Assembly: GCA_964636675.1 (NCBI GenBank)
Contig: CAZWUO010000194.1
Location: 1 to 7,203 of the forward strand
DNA length: 7,203 nucleotides
Source of the DNA: JALUUH01 sp964636675
GTDB lineage: Bacteria > Pseudomonadota > Gammaproteobacteria > S012-40
Direction of reading: 5' to 3'
Below are positions 1 to 4,543 of the stretch, one piece after another (position 1 is the stretch's first letter; each line of letters starts with the position of its first letter). The position numbers were made by a program, and so were the translations under genes. The notes beneath the pieces are model-generated. The model saw only the letters and a list, made by a program, of their open reading frames with translations, did not search any database and was not told the origin of the DNA.

Positions 1-653
1 ACCCAAGGTCGCTAATGGCATGTTGGCACCCGGAATGGCATTCACTTCACCATTTTTCCGTACTTACCTTTCCGCGCCCCGAGAACCAACACACCGGCTA
101 AGGCCGCAGCTGCACCACACATGTGCACCACACCCGATCCTGCGAAATCTTGGAAACCTGCCACATCCAAGAAACCACCGCCCCATTTCCAGAAGCCTTG
201 CACCGGATAAATAAAACCCGTCATTACTACAGCAAATGCCAAAAAGGCCCATAGCTTCATACGCTCAGCAACCGCGCCGGAAACAATCGACATTGCCGTA
301 GCAACAAAAACCACTTGGAAAAAGAAATCTGACATTACCGAATAATAAGGCGCGCCTTCGCCACCGGCGAGAACAGACGCCAGGTCATTTTCAGCTTTAA
401 TCAAAAATCCAAAATTAGGGATGATAGAACTATCGGATGCTCCATACATGATGCTATAACCCACTAACATGTACATAATACAAGCAATCGCAAACAGCGA
501 GATATTCTTAATGAGAATTTCGGCCGTATTCTTAGCGCGCACCATACCCGCTTCTAACATCGCAAAACCCGCCGCCATCCACATGACGAGGACTCCTGAT
601 ATCAGAAAGTAGAACGTGTCTACTGCATAACTCAGTTCTTTTATAGCTTCCAC
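1..653 (-). CDS. amtB: AmtB-family ammonium channel, 3' end missing, apparent frameshift
   Basis: Inner-membrane ammonium channel that takes up NH4+/NH3 and is gated by GlnK. The start is GTG at 653, with AGAGGA 7 bases upstream. The N-terminus begins almost directly with the first membrane helix (VDTFYFLISGVLVMWMAAGF), so there is no E. coli-style signal peptide. Conserved pore residues are present: the FQVVF pair F112/F116 (E. coli F103/F107), W157 in WGGG (E. coli W148), D169 in DFAG (D160) and H177 in VVH (H168). The W-to-D spacing of 12 equals that of E. coli. The frame stops at 42-44 after KGKYGKMVK. Reading one base over from about position 54 to the window edge gives NGEVNAIPGANMPLATLG, the normal family continuation. 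The T-run at 53-57 (A-run in the gene) therefore seems one base short. This is a real mutation or a homopolymer sequencing error. The twin-His partner and later helices lie outside the window. It follows glnK by 23 bases, the usual glnK-amtB operon. Confidence 0.92.
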
Positions 654-676
654 AACAATATCCTCTTATTTATTTT

Positions 677-1015
677 TTATAATGCTTCAGTACCTGTTTC
701 ACCGGTACGAATTCGAATAACCTCGGAAACGTCATAGACAAAAATTTTCCCGTCACCAATTTTTCCAGTACGTGCAGCCGTAGTAATGGCTTCTTTTACC
801 TGGTCTAATAATGCATCATCAATGGCCGCTTCAATTTTCACTTTTGGAAGAAAATCAACCACATATTCAGCACCTCGATAGAGTTCGGTATGCCCTTTTT
901 GGCGCCCAAATCCCTTAACCTCTGTGACCGTAATTCCTTGCACACCTATCTCTGACAGGGCTTCTCTTACGTCATCTAGCTTGAAGGGCTTAATAACTGC
1001 CGTCACTAGTTTCAT
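677..1015 (-). CDS. glnK: Nitrogen regulatory protein PII (GlnK/GlnB type)
   Basis: Small trimeric signalling protein that senses 2-oxoglutarate, ATP/ADP and, through uridylylation, glutamine. As the partner of amtB it would bind and close the ammonium channel when nitrogen is plentiful. Starting at ATG 1015 it has 112 residues, the standard PII length. All signature parts are visible: Q39 (2-oxoglutarate/Mg site), the T-loop with the uridylylation residue Y51 in LYRGAEY, the B-loop TGKIGDGKIF at residues 83-92, and the C-loop R101/R103 followed by TGETGTEAL. A GTG at 1021 would add two residues but overlaps the ribosome binding site, so the inner ATG is preferred. GlnB and GlnK cannot be separated with certainty by sequence alone; the amtB neighbour and the NtrC/sigma-54 signals upstream argue for GlnK. 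Confidence 0.95.
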   Translation of the reverse strand: MKLVTAVIKPFKLDDVREALSEIGVQGITVTEVKGFGRQKGHTELYRGAEYVVDFLPKVKIEAAIDDALLDQVKEAITTAARTGKIGDGKIFVYDVSEVIRIRTGETGTEAL

Positions 1016-1020
1016 ATTCA

Positions 1021-1027
1021 CCTCTCT
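1021..1027 (-). promoter_or_regulatory. glnK ribosome binding site
   Basis: On the minus strand AGAGAGG lies 5 bases before the ATG at 1015. The alternative GTG at 1021 begins on the last G of this motif, so the motif could not serve it. This decides the start in favour of the 112-residue protein. Confidence 0.75.
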
Positions 1028-1035
1028 AAATTATT

Positions 1036-1056
1036 TTTAAGAGCCACCCTCTTAAA
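1036..1056 (-). other. Short hairpin just upstream of the glnK ribosome binding site
   Basis: On the minus strand TTTAAGAG, a five-base loop GGTGG and CTCTTAAA form a perfect 8-bp stem ending 8 bases before the AGAGAGG ribosome binding site. The sequence after it (AATAATTT) is A+T rich but not a T-run, so it is not a good terminator. The CTCT in the 3' arm could also pair with AGAG of the ribosome binding site, which would allow two alternative folds. That is inference only. Confidence 0.4.
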
Positions 1057-1088
1057 CAGCTGGTAGCTTTGCATTAACTTACAACCTA

Positions 1089-1149
1089 GGGCCTGTTGAC
1101 ACTTCACTTTTGTCACTGTTACGCCTGAAAATGAAACGTCAACAAGCCC
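1089..1149 (-). repeat. Long inverted repeat in the glnK leader, 22-bp arms and 17-base loop
   Basis: The arms are 1089-1110 (starting GGGCCTGTTGAC) and 1128-1149 (ending GTCAACAAGCCC), with loop 1111-1127. The arms differ at four positions. Read as minus-strand RNA, all four differences become G-U pairs, so the stem is an unbroken 22 bp. Read as plus-strand RNA, all four are C/A mismatches. This favours a structure made in the glnK leader transcript. No T-run follows on the minus strand, so it is not a simple terminator. A small mobile repeat (MITE) with terminal inverted repeats is an alternative; no clear target-site duplication was seen. Confidence 0.7.
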
Positions 1150-1170
1150 GAGTACATCAACCACATTATA

Positions 1171-1206
1171 TTCTCGGGAATCACTCTAAATTTCCCGAGA
1201 ATTTTT
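1171..1206 (+). terminator. Inverted repeat with T-tract, terminator-like on the plus strand
   Basis: TTCTCGGGAA at 1171-1180 and TTCCCGAGAA at 1192-1201 form a perfect 10-bp stem with an 11-base loop, followed on the plus strand by TTTTT at 1202-1206. That is the form of an intrinsic terminator reading rightward, yet no plus-strand gene lies to its left in this window. On the minus strand the stem is followed by TATAATG, not a T-run, so it would be a leader hairpin there. TATAAT resembles a -10 box, but no -35 match sits at the right distance. Confidence 0.45.
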
Positions 1207-1319
1207 ATTCGCTTGGCAGATCAAAATCTTACACCCTGAATACAGGATGACTTAACAGATCAAGGTCAAACCAATTTCTTAGGGATTAAAGCAACACGCA
1301 TTGCATTGCTTGCAAGGAG

Positions 1320-1335
1320 TGCAGCCCATGTGCCA
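1320..1335 (-). promoter_or_regulatory. Sigma-54 (RpoN) promoter facing glnK
   Basis: The minus strand reads TGGCACATGGGCTGCA, against the consensus TGGCAC-N5-TTGCA. The invariant GG (-24) and GC (-12) are exactly 10 bases apart, and the only consensus mismatch is C for T before TGCA. Transcription would start near 1309, giving a leader of about 295 bases before the glnK ATG. Two NtrC-type sites lie about 99 and 130 bases upstream of that start, the usual enhancer arrangement. Activity is inferred. Confidence 0.75.
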
Positions 1336-1399
1336 CACAAAAATACATATACAAAACAGATAGAAAGCACTCATTAAGAGGCTTAATCCAAAAAATAAC

Positions 1400-1416
1400 T
1401 GCACTATCGTGTGGAA
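1400..1416 (-). promoter_or_regulatory. Possible second NtrC binding site (weaker)
   Basis: TGCACTATCGTGTGGAA matches the left half of the NtrC consensus (TGCACYA-N3-TGGTGCA) well but has three mismatches in the right half. Its centre at 1408 is 31 bp from the centre of the strong site at 1439, about three helical turns, nearly the spacing of the two strong sites at E. coli glnA. The spacing supports it more than the sequence does. Confidence 0.45.
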
Positions 1417-1430
1417 ATTAACACCGAGAA

Positions 1431-1447
1431 AGCACTCTTTTGGTGCA
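1431..1447 (-). promoter_or_regulatory. NtrC (NRI) enhancer binding site
   Basis: AGCACTCTTTTGGTGCA contains the NtrC dyad GCACT-N5-GGTGC. It is very like one of the strong NtrC sites upstream of E. coli glnA, as recalled. Its centre is about 130 bases upstream of the predicted sigma-54 start. NtrC~P bound here as a dimer pair with the neighbouring site would activate glnK-amtB under nitrogen limitation. Confidence 0.75.
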
Positions 1448-1607
1448 AGACCAAGCCATAATGGAGATTAAAACATCCCTGTCATCGGTGACATTACCAT
1501 CTCGTGGAAAATCGACTCGTGCAAAGATCTCACACTGCAACTCGTCCAACTACGCAATCTAGGTTAAACTCTTAGACTGAGAAAACTGCTTATTTCAGGA
1601 GCCACTC

Positions 1608-1874
1608 ATGTTTAACCCCAAAATATTAGATGATGTCGCAAAAAAGATTTCAGAAAACCTGCCCAGTGGCATATTAGAAATACAAGAAGACATTGAAAAG
1701 CATGTCAGAGCAGCCGTGCAAACCGGACTCGGCAAGCTAGACCTAGTGACCAGAGAGGAATTTGATGTGCAAAGCGAAGTACTCGCACGCACTCGAATGA
1801 AACTCGAAGCACTCGAGGCCAAAATCAAACCATTGGAAGATCAACTGAACTCAAGCAATAACGAGAAACATTGA
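1608..1874 (+). CDS. ubiK: Ubiquinone biosynthesis accessory factor UbiK (YqiC/BMFP family)
   Basis: Small cytosolic protein of 88 residues that, in E. coli and Salmonella, binds UbiJ and assists the soluble ubiquinone-synthesis complex in aerobic growth. The recognisable core is the N-terminal helix with LPSGILEIQEDIEKHVR (residues 18-34) followed by LDLVTREEFDVQSEVLARTR (residues 44-63), which matches LDLVSREEFDVQ of E. coli YqiC. Residues from about 51 to 81 are rich in heptad-spaced Leu and charged residues, the usual C-terminal coiled coil. The start ATG 1608 has AGGAG 6 bases upstream. The length is near the family norm of roughly 80-100. comM follows after 109 bases on the same strand, so co-transcription is plausible. 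It is divergent from glnK. Confidence 0.9.
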   Translation: MFNPKILDDVAKKISENLPSGILEIQEDIEKHVRAAVQTGLGKLDLVTREEFDVQSEVLARTRMKLEALEAKIKPLEDQLNSSNNEKH

Positions 1875-1983
1875 TGACTCAATCCAGCCATCGCTATCAA
1901 TAGCAAATATTCGTTAATCAATACCGCCTTCAGTACACCCCCACTAACGGCGGAAAGAAAGATAAATAAAAATAATAAAAATA

Positions 1984-3501
1984 ATGTCACTCGCCATCGT
2001 CTACAGTCGCGCCGCCATCGGCGTTGAGTCACCCCTGGTTACGGTTGAAGTCCATATCGCAAATGGGCTGCCCGCGCTCTCAATCGTAGGGCTCCCCGAG
2101 GCAGCAGTAAAAGAAAGCAAAGACCGTGTACGCGCCGCCATTATTAATTGCGGATTCAAATTTCCAAAACGCAGAATCATCATTAATCTTGCACCGGCCG
2201 ACCTACCCAAAGAGGGTGGGCGATTTGACCTGCCTATAGCACTCGGCATTCTCGCGGCGTCCGAACAAATACCTCAGGCGCGTCTCAGCGAATTTGAATT
2301 TATCGGCGAACTCGCTCTCAGCGGAAAACTACGACCGGTTAAGGGAGTAATACCTTTTGCCATTCAATCTCAGCAAGCAAACCGCAAGGCCATTATTCCA
2401 CTGGAAAACGCGCAAGAAGCCGCACTCATTGGCGCACAACACCTGCTCGTCAGCGAGAACCTGTTAGCGGTTTGCAGTTATTTACACGGTCAGCAAACGC
2501 TGAGTCCATGCACGCCTAATAAGCGTCAAGAACTCCATCCGAAGCCACCCCAGGATCTCGCCGACATCAGCGGTCAGCAACACGCCAAACGCGCGCTCAC
2601 CATCGCGGCTGCAGGCGGCCATAACTTACTCATGATCGGCCCACCTGGCTCTGGTAAAACCATGTTAGCCAGCCGATTGCCCAGCATCTTACCGCCGATG
2701 ACTCAAGAGGAAGCGATAGCAACCGCTGCTATTTTATCCATTAGCAAGCAAGGCTTTCAGCCAGCACAATGGGCTATTCGACCCTTTAGAGCCCCGCACC
2801 ACACGGCGTCTGGGGTGGCCTTGGTCGGCGGCGGCGGCAACCCTAAACCCGGCGAAATATCTCTCGCGCACAATGGCGTATTATTCCTCGACGAACTCCC
2901 CGAATACGATCGCAAAGTCCTTGAGGTATTGCGCGAACCCCTAGAAGCTGGAAAAATTATTATCTCCCGCGCCGCTCGTCAAGCAGAGTTTCCTGCGCGT
3001 TTTCAATTAGTGGCCGCGATGAATCCTTGCCCCTGCGGTTATCTTGGCGACAGTAATGGAAAATGCCATTGCACCAGCGAGCAAGTGCAGCGCTATCAAA
3101 ACAAAATTTCCGGCCCCTTGCTCGACCGTATCGATATGCACATTGAAGTCCCAAGAGTGCCGGTAGAACAACTAAAAAATAAGCCTAATGATAGCGCGCA
3201 ACCCACAGAAACCAGCCAACATGTCGCATTGAAAGTTCAGCAAGCACACGCCATACAGCTGACCCGCTGCCAAAGATCAAATGCCCATCTAGATACCCAG
3301 ATGATTAAAACCCATTGTCAAATAAGCCCCCAAGACGAAGCATTATTGAGCATGGCCATCGATCGCTTGAATCTCTCATTCCGTGCCTACCATAAAATAT
3401 TAAAGGTAGCCCGCACCATTGCAGACCTGGCAAACACAGAACACATTCAGAGCAAGCATCTTACTGAAGCACTCTCTTATCGACAGCGCGACAAAACTTA
3501 A
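1984..3501 (+). CDS. comM: ComM/YifB, AAA+ branch-migration helicase of natural transformation
   Basis: Protein of 505 residues, normal for the family. ComM is a hexameric, MCM-like helicase that extends the heteroduplex when incoming single-stranded DNA is integrated during natural transformation; older annotations call it a magnesium chelatase-like protein. In order: N-terminal ChlI-like domain (about 20-140; NLAPADLPKEGGRFDLPIA is characteristic), AAA+ domain with Walker A GPPGSGKT at 219-226 and Walker B LFLDE with D303/E304, a cysteine cluster NPCPCGYLGD then CHC (C349, C351, C361, C363), SGPLLDRID with R382 as the likely arginine finger, and a C-terminal helical domain with LSFRAYHKILKVARTIADL. 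The start at 1984 matches the conserved MSLAIV N-terminus. No Shine-Dalgarno is seen in the 25 bases before it, which are almost all A and T. All catalytic motifs are intact. It does not by itself prove competence, since the gene is widespread. Confidence 0.96.
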   Translation: MSLAIVYSRAAIGVESPLVTVEVHIANGLPALSIVGLPEAAVKESKDRVRAAIINCGFKFPKRRIIINLAPADLPKEGGRFDLPIALGILAASEQIPQARLSEFEFIGELALSGKLRPVKGVIPFAIQSQQANRKAIIPLENAQEAALIGAQHLLVSENLLAVCSYLHGQQTLSPCTPNKRQELHPKPPQDLADISGQQHAKRALTIAAAGGHNLLMIGPPGSGKTMLASRLPSILPPMTQEEAIATAAILSISKQGFQPAQWAIRPFRAPHHTASGVALVGGGGNPKPGEISLAHNGVLFLDELPEYDRKVLEVLREPLEAGKIIISRAARQAEFPARFQLVAAMNPCPCGYLGDSNGKCHCTSEQVQRYQNKISGPLLDRIDMHIEVPRVPVEQLKNKPNDSAQPTETSQHVALKVQQAHAIQLTRCQRSNAHLDTQMIKTHCQISPQDEALLSMAIDRLNLSFRAYHKILKVARTIADLANTEHIQSKHLTEALSYRQRDKT

Positions 3502-3630
3502 TGTCAGCACGACTTAGAATCCACAGTCGAGCAGACTTACGCGCCAGAAACGCTCGCCGAATACAGCCAAAGCTCGATTCCTAGGCACCTATATTGCTCC
3601 TCATACCAACCATTGAGTAAAATAAATCCC

Positions 3631-4470
3631 ATGTTTAAATGCCCTGTTTGCCAACACACACTTAACAATGAAGAATCACGCTTTGTCTGTGATCAAGCGC
3701 ACGCCTTTGACAAAGCCAAAGAAGGTTACGTCAATCTATTATTGGTGCAGCATAAAAAATCGCTAAACCCCGGCGATGAAAAAGGCATGGTGTCCAGTCG
3801 GCGTGATTTTCTAAGCAAAGGATTCTACAATCCACTCGTCGCCGCACTGCAACAACGACTATCCCACGCTACGGCAAATCAATCGCAACTCTCGATACTG
3901 GATATCGGCTGCGGTGAAGGCTATTATCTGCGCGAATTAACCCAGAAAATATGCCAAGCCAAAACCAGTGAAAACATCAACGCCATAGGACTCGACATCT
4001 CAAAACCTGCCATCCAACAAGCCGCCAAACAAGATAGCAGTAACACTCAATACATCGTGGCCAGCAGCCATGATTTGCCGCTAGAGAACCAAACGGTGGA
4101 TCTTGCATTGAACATCTTCGCCCCCTTAGATATACAAGAAGCTCTGCGAGTATTGCGCCCCGGTGGTCTTTTAGTCAAAGCCGTCCCTGGCCCTAAACAT
4201 CTCTTTGGTTTAAAACAATTAATCTATCAAACGCCTTGTTATCATGACGAAGACGAAGCCGTACCTATGGGCTTTAGTGTCGAGTCCTGCGAACTGGTAG
4301 CCAGCCAGCTAGCACTCAACAACACAACTGACATCAAAAACCTACTCGCCATGACTCCCTATTATTGGAATATCAACCAACAAACAGCGCTCAACATAGG
4401 ACAGCTGCAACACTTAGAAACGCCCATAGAATTCTCCATTAATACTTATAAAAAACAACAAGTAACCTAA
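3631..4470 (+). CDS. rlmA: 23S rRNA (guanine-745 N1) methyltransferase RlmA
   Basis: SAM-dependent enzyme that methylates N1 of G745 in helix 35 of 23S rRNA, near the peptide exit tunnel, in Gram-negative bacteria. From ATG 3631 it has 279 residues (E. coli about 269). The N-terminal zinc finger is present: C4, C7, C20 and H24, the same pattern as in E. coli. It is followed by FDKAKEGYVNLL, a strong family signature. The methyltransferase fold shows motif I DIGCGEGYY (91-99), the acidic residue D122 in GLDIS, ASSHDLP, LRPGG and PGPKHL (186-191). An in-frame TTG at 3613 would add six residues. Neither start has a clear ribosome binding site, and ATG 3631 places the zinc finger as in E. coli. 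It lies 129 bases after comM; its promoter was not identified. Confidence 0.93.
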   Translation: MFKCPVCQHTLNNEESRFVCDQAHAFDKAKEGYVNLLLVQHKKSLNPGDEKGMVSSRRDFLSKGFYNPLVAALQQRLSHATANQSQLSILDIGCGEGYYLRELTQKICQAKTSENINAIGLDISKPAIQQAAKQDSSNTQYIVASSHDLPLENQTVDLALNIFAPLDIQEALRVLRPGGLLVKAVPGPKHLFGLKQLIYQTPCYHDEDEAVPMGFSVESCELVASQLALNNTTDIKNLLAMTPYYWNINQQTALNIGQLQHLETPIEFSINTYKKQQVT

Positions 4471-4486
4471 ACTCGAGCGGTTTATA

Positions 4487-4515
4487 ACGACAGCCGCATT
4501 TAATTTGACTAAAAT
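4487..4515 (+). promoter_or_regulatory. Possible sigma-70 promoter for rep
   Basis: ACGACA at 4487-4492 (four of six matches to the -35 consensus) and TAAAAT at 4510-4515 (five of six to the -10) are separated by 17 bases. Transcription would start about 22 bases before the rep ATG. A TTGACT at 4505 with a poor -10 is an overlapping alternative. This was found by eye and is moderate evidence only. Confidence 0.3.
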
Positions 4516-4543
4516 ACACCTCCCGTTTTAAGCTTGAAAAATC

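Larger units (their letters stand above)
1016..1607. other. Divergent intergenic region between glnK and ubiK
   Basis: About 590 bases separate the divergent starts of glnK and ubiK, and no protein-coding gene is recognisable in them. Going from ubiK toward glnK the region holds: about 160 bases with nothing clear; an NtrC-type site at 1431-1447; a weaker one at 1400-1416; a sigma-54 promoter at 1320-1335 facing glnK; and a leader of about 295 bases with inverted repeats at 1171-1201, 1089-1149 and 1036-1056. No convincing sigma-70 promoter for ubiK was found; its ribosome binding site AGGAG is at 1597-1601. Confidence 0.8.

Noticed and set aside
1273..1308. 11-codon frame (MRVALIPKKLV) at the start of the predicted glnK leader
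   Set aside because: The ATG is only a few bases from the predicted transcript start and has no ribosome binding site.
1480..1493. TGTCA-TCGG-TGACA dyad upstream of ubiK as an operator
   Set aside because: A five-base dyad of this kind is common by chance and matches no regulator site I can name.
1595..1828. Minus-strand open frame opposite ubiK
   Set aside because: Ser-rich translation typical of an antisense shadow; the plus strand encodes a clear UbiK.
1923..1954. CCGCC/GGCGG inverted repeat between ubiK and comM as a terminator
   Set aside because: Only 5 bp with a 20-base loop, and the following sequence is A-rich rather than T-rich on the plus strand.
4477..4497. GCGG...CCGC repeat after rlmA as a terminator
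   Set aside because: Only a 4-bp stem with a long loop and no T-run directly after it; it also overlaps a possible rep promoter.
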